Virus record (IMG/VR): IMGVR_UViG_3300034198_002634
Span: 1 to 20,977 of that record
Length of the DNA stretch: 20,977 bases
Direction: 5' to 3' (one strand)
Origin: a virus
Part shown: positions 1 through 6,897 of the stretch, piece by piece
Layout of the letters: the number at the start of each line of letters is the position of its first letter
Position numbering within the stretch: the stretch's first letter is position 1
Position numbers and translations under genes: made by a program
The notes under the pieces: model-generated
The model's input: the letters and a program-made list of their open reading frames with translations, nothing else
What the model was told of the DNA's origin: nothing
The model's database searches: none

Positions 1-1037
1 CCTGCGCCAAACTGACGCGACTGCTCCCCAAGCTGCTGGGCTGCTTGTCCATACTGAGCCAGCTGCTGGGCCGCAGTCATCTGCTGGCCGTAGCCAAACT
101 GGCGTGATGCCTCCCGCTGCGCCAACATGTTTTGGTACGCCTGTTGGTTGGCAAGCTGGGCCTGCAAATTCTGTCCAGCGCCAAGCTGTTGAACACCCAA
201 CTGGGCGGCAAGGTTCTGCCCACCCACGGTGAGTCCGGCTTGCTGATTGGCAAGTTGTGCTTGCATCCGCGCCTGCTGCTCTGCATTGAACTGCTGCTGT
301 GCGTTTTGGAACGCGGCCTGCTGGCCGGTGCCATAGATGTCGCTCTTGAGTTGTGCAAGATCGCGGGCGTTTGCCGCCTCAGTCACAGCCGTGCGGCCAC
401 CACCAAACGAACCCCGCTGAATGGACTGTGCCCGCTGCTGACGCGCAGCAATACCCGATTGCCTCTCTGCTTCACGGGTCTGCTTGTCCACCACGTTCTG
501 CATGTACGGCGACATGAACGACTCGGCTGATCCGGGCTGCGTGAAGCTCTGCGTCTGCGCTCTCTCGGCTGGCCCCATCTGGAATTGCTGAAGGTTCGGC
601 GCTTGTGCCGACATCATGTCAAACTGACTTGGCTGATATTGCTGCGGAGCTTGAAACTGATTGGCAAAAGACCCAGGCTGGTAGTTTGCGCCAAGACCCA
701 TTAAGCCAGCAGCGGTCGCCAGACCAGTGCCGGTGCCAAGTTGGCCAGATGTGCCCATGTTGTAGGCGGTCTGTTGCGCTTTCTCTTGCATGGGGGAGAA
801 GCCAGCAAATCGCGGTGCGTCATAAGACTGATACGGCGCGTTGCTGAGTTGCTTGGTCTTCTCCAGTGTTTCTTGGGCATACGGTTTTGCCCAATCTGGT
901 AGATCAGTAACCTGAGTGGAAGAACCACCACCTCCGCTACCGCCACCGCCATATACGATGCGCCCAGCTTCTTCGCGCGTGGCGGATTCACCAAATGGCT
1001 CACCAAAAGCTTCAAGCTGTTTGCGGGAATAACTCAT
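1..1037 (-). CDS. Gln-rich internal virion protein (3' end cut off by window edge)
   Basis: The frame opens with ATG at 1037 and stays open to base 1, giving 345 residues without a stop, so the gene runs off the left edge. The start MSYSRKQLEAFGEPFGESAT is followed by a Gly/Ser-rich linker (about residues 28-40), a conserved-looking block LPDWAKPYAQETLEKT, a middle rich in Gln and Pro, and FMSPYMQNVVDKQ with a basic helical region. From about residue 235 it becomes Gln/Ala-rich with repeated units such as LANQQA and QFG, likely long helices. I recognise this as a family common in uncultured podovirus-like phages, usually without a function. Its place after the hub and Gly/Ala-rich genes suggests an internal or ejection protein (inference). 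The ATG overlaps the TGA of the upstream acetyltransferase-like gene (ATGA), so translation is probably coupled. Confidence 0.85.
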   Translation of the reverse strand, partial: MSYSRKQLEAFGEPFGESATREEAGRIVYGGGGSGGGGSSTQVTDLPDWAKPYAQETLEKTKQLSNAPYQSYDAPRFAGFSPMQEKAQQTAYNMGTSGQLGTGTGLATAAGLMGLGANYQPGSFANQFQAPQQYQPSQFDMMSAQAPNLQQFQMGPAERAQTQSFTQPGSAESFMSPYMQNVVDKQTREAERQSGIAARQQRAQSIQRGSFGGGRTAVTEAANARDLAQLKSDIYGTGQQAAFQNAQQQFNAEQQARMQAQLANQQAGLTVGGQNLAAQLGVQQLGAGQNLQAQLANQQAYQNMLAQREASRQFGYGQQMTAAQQLAQYGQAAQQLGEQSRQFGA

Positions 1038-1438
1038 AGTTTCACCCCAACAATTTTGTATTTTTCCTCAAAGCCATAGCGTGACCACAGCCTTGCAATT
1101 GAATCCCGAGCAGCACCTTCGATGTAAGTAACACCAACGGTACGAAGTAAATCTTTCAGTTGCGCAAAACTGTCTGCGCTGCTTATAAGCTTCCCGCCAA
1201 TCGCGGTGACAAAAGCAACGCGGTCATGCGGCCTGTTATTAAATGAGACTGTTGCAGCGCCTTTTACTTGGCCATCATCAACTGCCACAACAAGCATCCA
1301 CTGCCCAGTGACCAGCAACACCTTTACTGACTCAAGGGTGTAGTCGCCTTTTGAATGCTCAAGCGCGGATGCAAGGTATCCCTCAACCAAAGGCCATGCC
1401 TGATGGATGTGCCCTACATCGACGCGCTGGATATTCAT
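1034..1438 (-). CDS. GNAT-like acetyltransferase
   Basis: This 134-residue protein starts MNIQRVDVGHIHQAWPLVEG, then has a strand pair around WMLVVAVDDGQVKGAATVSF, a strand-helix element with AIGGKLI, and a C-terminal ARDSIARLWSRYGFEEKYKI. That order matches the short GNAT-like proteins often found among phage virion genes, which would transfer an acetyl group from acetyl-CoA to an amine. The classical Q/R-x-x-G-x-G/A acetyl-CoA loop is not clear, and the protein is shorter than typical GNATs (about 150 residues or more), so activity is uncertain. The start overlaps the TGA of the upstream gene and the stop overlaps the next ATG, both as ATGA. It sits between two putative internal virion proteins. 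The DNA looks somewhat AT-richer than its neighbours. The substrate is unknown. Confidence 0.75.
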   Translation of the reverse strand: MNIQRVDVGHIHQAWPLVEGYLASALEHSKGDYTLESVKVLLVTGQWMLVVAVDDGQVKGAATVSFNNRPHDRVAFVTAIGGKLISSADSFAQLKDLLRTVGVTYIEGAARDSIARLWSRYGFEEKYKIVGVKL

Positions 1439-2664
1439 GCTGGCAAGAATCTGTCAGAGCGGCTGTCCACTGCAACATTGTCTTCGCCAATGGTCTTCTT
1501 CCGGTTTTCTTGGATGCGATCCATCATGGCGTAGAGCTTACGTGCGCCAGCCTCGGTGGAGCCATTACCCAACTCGGAAACGATACGCGCAGGAACCACA
1601 AATTCACCATCTGCGAGACGAGCGGGTTGCTTCTTACCAATCATGGCCGGAATGTCATCGGATACGCCGTCACCAGGGCCTTTGAGCAGCCTGCCGCCGT
1701 CAGAGTAGTCGCCAAGGTGAGAGATGCCACCACGGGCCATGCGCTGCATCCCGGTGGAGTTGTCGATGCCCATGTCGGAAACGCCACCACGAGCATTCTG
1801 CATGTCATAGACATTTGCTGCGGACATTGCCTCTACTGGCCCGCCAGCGGCCATACCACCACCAAAATCATTAACTATGGGCATCGTTGTGATCGGCGCG
1901 ACAGGGGGCACGGGCGCTGGCGTGAACTGATGATTGAAGTACCGACGCTGCCTGCCGAAGTCTTGCCCCAAATTGCCGTACCCAGGAACATCAGCCTGCG
2001 GGGTTGGGCCAACCGGGTTGGCGTTGTATTGCAGCGGCGTAGTTGGCGTTGTGGGCTTGATACCGGGGGCCTTCTCCTCCTGCCCCATAAGCATTGGAGC
2101 GGCAGCGGCCAGTCCAGATTGAAGCAGACCTTTGCTTCCGCCCACGCCTGACATAAACGCACTTCTCCCTCCTTCTGATCCAAGGGCTTGTAGACCCTGG
2201 CCCATCTGAGAAAGACCCGCCTGTACACCTGGGGCGGCCCCTTGGCCAGCCATCGCTGCGTCTAACACTGCGGCACTAGGCGCTGTCCCTGCTGCACCAG
2301 CCGCAGCAGAGCCTGCCGCCGTAAGTCCGCCAGCCAACCCGGCACCACCATAAGCACCAAGGCCAGCCATCAAACCCTTTTCCACGCTGCCAGTCAGAAG
2401 ACCAGTACCGCCGCCAACCATCAGCGCAGCCATGGGAGCGCCAACTCCGGTGGCCATAAGAGCGGCACCGGCAACCATCGGAAGAATGTTGGAAAGGAAA
2501 CCGGCTTCAGGCAGGCCGGTATCAGGGTTAATACTTAGCGACCCACCATGAGCCTTGGCAAGTTCTTGCAGGCTATTAAGCTCACCCAACGTCATGTGGA
2601 CAAGCTGAGTGTCTGGGCCTCGGCCCTTGGAGGCAAGATGCTTGGCGGCGATTTCAAGGCTCAT
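1435..2664 (-). CDS. Gly/Ala-rich virion protein, possible ejection protein
   Basis: The product has 409 residues. The N-terminal part carries a conserved-looking phage block, VHMTLGELNSLQELAKAHGG then LPEAGFLSNILPMVAG. Residues of about 55-205 form a long Gly/Ala/Met-rich hydrophobic stretch that could contain membrane-active helices. A Pro-rich linker follows, then a C-terminal domain (about residues 329-384) with DGVSDDIPAMI, LADGEFVVPARIV and LGNGSTEAGARKLYAMMDRI. I know this C-terminal signature from many large or internal phage virion proteins, which usually lack an assigned function. The hydrophobic core and its place among late genes after the tail hub suggest a protein ejected with DNA or crossing the envelope (inference). 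The start is ATG at 2664 with GAGG five bases upstream; the stop forms ATGA with the acetyltransferase-like gene. Confidence 0.85.
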   Translation of the reverse strand: MSLEIAAKHLASKGRGPDTQLVHMTLGELNSLQELAKAHGGSLSINPDTGLPEAGFLSNILPMVAGAALMATGVGAPMAALMVGGGTGLLTGSVEKGLMAGLGAYGGAGLAGGLTAAGSAAAGAAGTAPSAAVLDAAMAGQGAAPGVQAGLSQMGQGLQALGSEGGRSAFMSGVGGSKGLLQSGLAAAAPMLMGQEEKAPGIKPTTPTTPLQYNANPVGPTPQADVPGYGNLGQDFGRQRRYFNHQFTPAPVPPVAPITTMPIVNDFGGGMAAGGPVEAMSAANVYDMQNARGGVSDMGIDNSTGMQRMARGGISHLGDYSDGGRLLKGPGDGVSDDIPAMIGKKQPARLADGEFVVPARIVSELGNGSTEAGARKLYAMMDRIQENRKKTIGEDNVAVDSRSDRFLPA

Positions 2665-2713
2665 TTTTGCCTCGCAGAAAAGGGTTTAAACGAGTCTATC
2701 ATGGGGTGTGCGA
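2665..2713. other. Longest intergenic gap in the window
   Basis: These 49 bases between the small virion gene and the Gly/Ala-rich virion gene hold the latter's ribosome binding site (GAGG) and one copy of the palindrome GTTTAAAC at 2684-2691. I see no GC-rich stem followed by a U-run, so I do not call a terminator, and no convincing promoter. All other gaps in the window are shorter. Confidence 0.6.
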
Positions 2714-3061
2714 TTAGCCAACTTTCCAGTTGGTTCCGTCAGAGTAAACCGGGGTGAAAACCGCGCCGCCCCCCGCAACCGTAGCCCCAAACGTGGGGGT
2801 CAGCGCATTTGTAACAAACGTGCGAGCGCCAGCGCCAGATGTAACGGCACTGGGTAGCGTGGCTACGGTGTAATTTGTTGTTGATGGAATAACCGCAGAA
2901 GCGCCAAGTTGCCCCAAAATGTTGTTAAGCTGATTGAAGTACAGACGCAAGATGTCGGCAAATTGGTCGTGATACCGCGCCTCATACTCCTTGGGGGCCG
3001 CAGGCAGGCGCGGCGCTGTGACCCGGTTGAGCGTGTTCTGTGATGTGACGATGAGGGTCAT
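2714..3061 (-). CDS. Small conserved phage virion protein
   Basis: This 115-residue protein begins MTLIVTSQNTLNRVTAPRLP. Its N-terminal half is helical, with ARYHDQFADILRLYFNQLNN, and its C-terminal half is beta-rich and ends YSDGTNWKVG. That ending is typical of short phage proteins and fibre-associated domains whose last strands display a small Gly/Asn/Trp motif. It follows the gp10-like hub gene by 11 bases, and an AGG-containing ribosome binding site lies in that gap. It may be a small tail or collar component, but I cannot name a function. About 49 bases of non-coding DNA follow its stop. Confidence 0.75.
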   Translation of the reverse strand: MTLIVTSQNTLNRVTAPRLPAAPKEYEARYHDQFADILRLYFNQLNNILGQLGASAVIPSTTNYTVATLPSAVTSGAGARTFVTNALTPTFGATVAGGGAVFTPVYSDGTNWKVG

Positions 3062-3072
3062 TAGGGTTTACC

Positions 3073-5064
3073 TTACCTTCGGCCATCCGGCCTAACGTCC
3101 AGTGACGGCACGCCCAACTGCCACTGCACCCCAAGCCCGTCAGAACTGATCTTGAACGCCATCTGCCGCCCACGGATGCGCGTGTAAACAATCTGAGTGA
3201 ACTGCTGCACCGTGTAGTTGCGCTGGCTCTGATAGTTCTGGGCGCTGGTCACTGTCGGCGTATCGGCAGTGTTGTAGTTGGCACCTGGGTTCTGACGCGG
3301 GCGCAGTGTAAACGTCACCTGTGGGTTGTTGACGGTAGACCCGTCGAAGGTGATGTCAGGGATCATGCGCCATGCAAAGCCGTAGTTGTGCCCGTCACCA
3401 ATGTCAAAGTCTGCGGATTGGATGTACGCACTGATCGGCGCGGGTGGGTTTACGGATGCATCATCGACGCCCTGCTCATGGTAAATCAATGTGGCATTGC
3501 TGCTCTCCAACCCTGCCGCAGACGGGAAGGTTCTCAAGGGAGTATCAAGCCAAGCCGTACGGGTCAGGTTGCCGTAAGACCAAATGCGCTCCAAGTGGTT
3601 GTAGATGACGTAGCGGTCAATCGTGTTGGAGTTGGCGGAGCAGTAGAACCACCAAACTTCATTGAAGCCCTCATTGGTCCCAGAGAAGAACTGATACTGC
3701 TGCTGGAGATTGATGTCGCCAAAGATGTATTGGCGCAGTGGGCAGTACAAGGTCTCAACGCGACCCGAGTACATGTAGAACTTGTCCAGCCCCATCCAGT
3801 ATGTGATGTTCGCTGCCGTGGACATGGCGTTGGGGCTGGCAATCGAAATGTTGTCGGCCAGAATCTGAAAGCCCCAAGTATCGGGTGGGCCAAGAAACTG
3901 CATGGAATACAACGCCGCGTCAGTCCAGATCAAAATCTCCTGACGAGCTTGCATTGCACCCACGATTTCAGAACCGTGGCTCAGACGATAAGACCCAGCA
4001 TCATTGGTTTCAAGCGGTTGCCAGACAAGGATATTCTCTGCGTCAGACCAGCGAATGAGCAGCGGGTCTTGCGTGGCTGAACCATAGTCATTGCAGCCAA
4101 ACGCAATCACAAAACGAGATGCGTCTGAAACCATCACGAAGTTGCACACTGTCGGGCAATCTGCGTCCGTCAGCCAATACTGAACACCGTTTTGGGTGTT
4201 GGTGTTGGTCGGGCTCAGCACCTGAGCCCGGTTGAATGTGTTCGGGCTGGTGTCAACCACCCAGTAGTACAGTGCCCCGCCTCGCGGGTTGAGCACGAGG
4301 TTTTGCCCGAAATTAGACTCACTCCACAAGCGAAGCTGCTGACCAATCCCAACACCAGAAGTAGACGGGGAGCCCCAACCAGTAGGCGTGCCGCTCCCAA
4401 CAAAGCCACCCCATCCGCCAGCGCCCCATCCGACGTTTATGGTGAAGATGGCGTTGCCCGTTGTGATCTGATAGGCAAAGGTGGCGCTGACCGCAGGAGT
4501 GCCGCTGCTCGATGCGGTGCCCGTAACAACGATTGAGTACGTGCTCGATGAGATAAATGTGATCTGATGCTCGCCATCGATGTTGGCCGCAAGCACACCG
4601 TTTACAGCACCCGATGTGGCCGAGATGGTGACGAAATCACCCGTCTGAGCGCCGTGCCCGGGGTCGTTGACGACGAGCGTGGTCTGACCGCCCGAGTTGG
4701 TGGCGGTGTTGGTCGTGAATGCGTTGGCCACTGCAACTGCGGTATCCCTGATTGGGGTGACATCGTAGAAGCCGCCGCCAGTGCCGTTTTGAATGTAGTA
4801 TTTCAGGTTGGTGCCAAGCCCCATCAAGTTGAAGCCAGCAAGGTTGAGCCAGTTCCACAAAGAGCGGCAGATGCCCCAGATCGTGCCCGTGGGCGGCTTG
4901 AGCGTCGATGTATTCGGGCCGTTATCCTTGACCCAGCCGCCAAGCTTCTCAGGATACCCCGAGCGAAAGCGCACCTTGTCCATCTCAAACCACGTACCCT
5001 CATTGGCAAGCGTGGTTGACTCTCTGTTGACGCCGGGTCGCAGTTGAAGTTTTTGGAGTGGCAT
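3073..5064 (-). CDS. Large tail hub / packaged-DNA stabilisation protein (gp10-like)
   Basis: The product has 663 residues. I chose ATG at 5064 because it has AGGA seven bases upstream and yields the family start MPLQKLQLRPGVNRESTTLA. The frame is open further upstream to 5229, but that would overlap the lysozyme gene by about 155 bases. Recognisable blocks in order are KVRFRSGYPEKLGGWV, ICRSLWNWLNLAGFNLMGLG, a Ser/Thr/Val-rich beta region, LLIRWSDAENILVWQPLETN, GSEIVGAMQARQEILIWTD, WGFQILADNISIASPNAM, WWFYCSAN, DFDIGDGHNYGF and a C-terminal SLDVRPDGRR. These mark a widespread podovirus-like virion family that I link to P22 gp10-like or beta-propeller tail hubs. The family match is firm from the motifs; the exact role in closing the portal channel is inference. 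It is the largest intact protein in the window. Confidence 0.85.
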   Translation of the reverse strand: MPLQKLQLRPGVNRESTTLANEGTWFEMDKVRFRSGYPEKLGGWVKDNGPNTSTLKPPTGTIWGICRSLWNWLNLAGFNLMGLGTNLKYYIQNGTGGGFYDVTPIRDTAVAVANAFTTNTATNSGGQTTLVVNDPGHGAQTGDFVTISATSGAVNGVLAANIDGEHQITFISSSTYSIVVTGTASSSGTPAVSATFAYQITTGNAIFTINVGWGAGGWGGFVGSGTPTGWGSPSTSGVGIGQQLRLWSESNFGQNLVLNPRGGALYYWVVDTSPNTFNRAQVLSPTNTNTQNGVQYWLTDADCPTVCNFVMVSDASRFVIAFGCNDYGSATQDPLLIRWSDAENILVWQPLETNDAGSYRLSHGSEIVGAMQARQEILIWTDAALYSMQFLGPPDTWGFQILADNISIASPNAMSTAANITYWMGLDKFYMYSGRVETLYCPLRQYIFGDINLQQQYQFFSGTNEGFNEVWWFYCSANSNTIDRYVIYNHLERIWSYGNLTRTAWLDTPLRTFPSAAGLESSNATLIYHEQGVDDASVNPPAPISAYIQSADFDIGDGHNYGFAWRMIPDITFDGSTVNNPQVTFTLRPRQNPGANYNTADTPTVTSAQNYQSQRNYTVQQFTQIVYTRIRGRQMAFKISSDGLGVQWQLGVPSLDVRPDGRR

Positions 5065-5071
5065 GATTGTC

Positions 5072-5587
5072 CTACGACAGAAAGAAAGCGCGCTCTTCCT
5101 TGCGGCGGCGGTCCAAGCCTGCAAACACTTTACCCCCGGCCTTGTTCCAAAGCAATAAAGCGTCTGCCGCCCCTTCCCACTCTCCACGGTTTGCCTTGAT
5201 CCGCACCGTGCTGCGCTGGAGATTGCCAAGCCCTACGTTGAATGCAAAAGAGACCAGAGCGTCAAAGCGGCCTTGATGCCCAACAACGCCGGGAACAAGA
5301 CGAAGAACACCGCGTTCAAAAGCTGCGATGTCAGCCGCGAATAGATCATCATTTTCCTGCTTCGTCCAGACACGATTGTCCTCCGGTCGTAGGGGCATGT
5401 CCTTGCGGAGCACCGGGATGTCTTGCTCGGTCTTGCCGGGAGGGCGCACCATTGGGAGCTTGATCTGATCCTGATACAGCACATGGCCATAGCCAATCGT
5501 CCACATGTGCGCCACGCACTGATACGGGCGGTTTCTGTACCCCTCGTACTTGTGCATCATCGCAGCGGCGGCTTTGCTCAGTTTCAC
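5072..5587 (-). CDS. Endolysin, GH24 lysozyme (E-C-T type)
   Basis: This 171-residue muramidase would cleave the N-acetylmuramic acid to N-acetylglucosamine bond of peptidoglycan at the end of infection. The catalytic region is near the N-terminus: E15, eight residues, C24, five residues, then T30 in WTIGYGH. This is the spacing of the T4/P22 lysozyme triad with Cys in place of the usual Asp. Further family signs are LVSFAFNVGLGNL and a C-terminal GLDRRRKEERAFFL. No signal peptide or anchor is seen, so export should depend on the holin just upstream. The start is GTG at 5587, fused to the TGA of the holin gene (GTGA), which implies translational coupling; two ATG codons at residues 10-11 would leave very little ahead of E15. 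Confidence 0.92.
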   Translation of the reverse strand: MKLSKAAAAMMHKYEGYRNRPYQCVAHMWTIGYGHVLYQDQIKLPMVRPPGKTEQDIPVLRKDMPLRPEDNRVWTKQENDDLFAADIAAFERGVLRLVPGVVGHQGRFDALVSFAFNVGLGNLQRSTVRIKANRGEWEGAADALLLWNKAGGKVFAGLDRRRKEERAFFLS

Positions 5588-6087
5588 TTCTTGCCCCAGG
5601 TCCGAGTCCCAAACCAGAAGCCGATGATCCCGCCCAGCATGGCCATCTCATCGGGGCTGAAGATGATGTCCGAGTAGCGCAGCACATCGTCCATGCTCTT
5701 AATCATGCCGGGGTTTGTATACAGGTAGTAGCACAGGAACAAGTTGATCAGCACCAACTCCAGCACGAAGATGTAGGTCACGGTCGGGCGCACAGTGCCG
5801 ACGTAGTTGGCAACCCACTGGCTGGCTTTCTCCAACACCTTTTCATCGTGCTTGAGCGCCGCCTCGGTCATCTGCGCCTCGGTCTGCATCATGACCTGAT
5901 CGGTGCGGATTTCCTCGATTTTCTGCTGGGCGGCGTACCCCTGAGCGGCCAAAGCAAGCTCCCGTTCGTTTTGGAGCCGGGCCAGTGCAAGCTCGTGCTT
6001 CTGGTCTGCCTTGTTTTGGAAAAACTCAAGTAGTTTGGGCAGGCCGCTGATCAGCAGGCCGCCGAGGGTAGAGATGAGTGACAGCAT
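5584..6087 (-). CDS. Holin, 3TM type
   Basis: The product has 167 residues with three hydrophobic segments: about residues 3-20, 102-124 and 146-162. Between the first and second lies a long charged helix (about 25-90) rich in Glu, Gln, Ala and Lys that looks like a coiled coil. The TVRPTVTYIFV entry to the second segment and the final GGIIGFWFGTRTW match the 3TM holin family first described with gene transfer agents (PF11351-like). It should form lesions in the inner membrane that release the lysozyme encoded immediately after it. The gene starts within a TAATG junction with the preceding membrane-protein gene and ends in a GTGA junction with the lysozyme gene, a compact lysis cassette. Confidence 0.88.
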   Translation of the reverse strand: MLSLISTLGGLLISGLPKLLEFFQNKADQKHELALARLQNERELALAAQGYAAQQKIEEIRTDQVMMQTEAQMTEAALKHDEKVLEKASQWVANYVGTVRPTVTYIFVLELVLINLFLCYYLYTNPGMIKSMDDVLRYSDIIFSPDEMAMLGGIIGFWFGTRTWGKK

Positions 6088-6569
6088 TATCTTGTTCCTT
6101 GTGCGGTTGCTTCCATGATAAACCAGACGGTTGCGCCGACAGTGACGAACACCACGACGATGCCAATCACCACGACAAACAATTCTTCCATTTCCTGTTC
6201 GTGTTTCTTTTGGGCTTCTTTTTTGCGCCGTGCCGCATGTGCCGCGTCGGCTTCCATCCTTTGCGCCCTGGCTGCGATTCGCGCCCAGACATCCATTTTG
6301 TTTGCCTGGAAAAACAGCATCTTGATCTGCTCTTCAAACTGCTTGGCCTGCTCGATGGCCATCTCCAACTCAAGCGCCTTGCCCAGCGCCGACCCCTTGA
6401 ACCCACCCTCTTGCGACTTTTGAACAACTTCAATCGCGTCGGCTTTGGCATCAAAATATTTACCCAGCACCGGCCCGAGCGAGGTGACATCATCAACCGT
6501 CGCGGCGACCTTTTTTACAAGCTCAACCGCTGACGATATCGCAGCAAGGGCGGTAATTGGGTCGATCAT
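6087..6569 (-). CDS. Membrane-anchored coiled-coil protein of the lysis cassette
   Basis: This 160-residue protein starts MIDPITALAAISSAVELVKK, a start shared by many small phage proteins of unknown function. The middle (about residues 65-128) is highly charged and helical, probably coiled coil. A single hydrophobic segment at about 130-151 (FVVVIGIVVVFVTVGATVWF) is followed by a short tail. With its C-terminal anchor most of the protein would lie in the cytoplasm. Being directly in front of the holin and lysozyme genes, it may modulate lysis or act as an accessory holin, but I see no classical spanin layout (N-terminal anchor or lipobox). A GGAG sequence lies about 11 bases before the ATG. 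Confidence 0.75.
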   Translation of the reverse strand: MIDPITALAAISSAVELVKKVAATVDDVTSLGPVLGKYFDAKADAIEVVQKSQEGGFKGSALGKALELEMAIEQAKQFEEQIKMLFFQANKMDVWARIAARAQRMEADAAHAARRKKEAQKKHEQEMEELFVVVIGIVVVFVTVGATVWFIMEATAQGTR

Positions 6570-6610
6570 GTTTTATTAAACTCCAACCGACAATTTCTTG
6601 TGTATGGCGT

Positions 6611-6880
6611 TTAAGCTTTTGGTCGAGGCGGGGGTGGGGGCACGAGCAATATCTGATTGGTTGCGCTGTTGTAATACCAAACATCGGCAACCACGTCGTC
6701 GGCACAATCAATCCAAAACAAAGGCGGCGACACCGGAAAGTCGATTGTTTGCACTTCAGCCACCCTGTTTGAGTTTGGTATCTCGGTGTAAACAGGCTTA
6801 TATTTTTTAGTGGTTTGGTCGTACTCCCAATTGGTTAGAGCAAAAACAACCGCGTTTGGATCAATTAAAGCTTTTTTCAT
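6611..6880 (-). CDS. Small fibre-associated protein (possible fibre assembly factor)
   Basis: I chose ATG at 6880 (89 residues, MKKALIDPNAVVFALTNWEY) because GGAG lies six bases upstream; an in-frame ATG at 6904 has no clear ribosome binding site. The protein has VYTEIPNSNRVAEV, then PPLFWIDCADDVVADVWYYN and a Pro-rich end. The pattern of a short beta-rich protein with F-W-x-D-C-A-D-D-V is familiar from genes just after tail fibres in aquatic phages, where they are often called tail fibre assembly-like. Here it directly follows the large Gly-rich fibre gene, starting 17 bases after its stop. A role in folding or capping that fibre is inference. Confidence 0.7.
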   Translation of the reverse strand: MKKALIDPNAVVFALTNWEYDQTTKKYKPVYTEIPNSNRVAEVQTIDFPVSPPLFWIDCADDVVADVWYYNSATNQILLVPPPPPRPKA

Positions 6881-6886
6881 TTTGTA

Positions 6887-6890
6887 CTCC
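6887..6890 (-). promoter_or_regulatory. Ribosome binding site deciding the fibre-associated gene start
   Basis: GGAG on the minus strand, six bases before ATG 6880. The alternative in-frame ATG at 6904 has no such element, so this site favours the shorter product. Confidence 0.6.
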
Positions 6891-6897
6891 GCGTGGT

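Noticed and set aside
1351-2151. 266-codon plus-strand open frame
   Set aside because: It lies opposite the Gly/Ala-rich virion gene, has Cys/His/Arg-rich low-sense translation and no ribosome binding site; it is a shadow of high-GC coding.
3388-4080. 230-codon plus-strand open frame opposite the gp10-like hub
   Set aside because: The minus-strand protein is clearly conserved in style; the plus-strand one shows no family pattern.
5065-5229. N-terminal extension of the gp10-like protein
   Set aside because: It would overlap the lysozyme gene and lacks family resemblance; ATG 5064 has a ribosome binding site and a typical start.
6570-6610. Possible terminator before the lysis cassette
   Set aside because: The 41 bases have T/A runs but no GC-rich stem.
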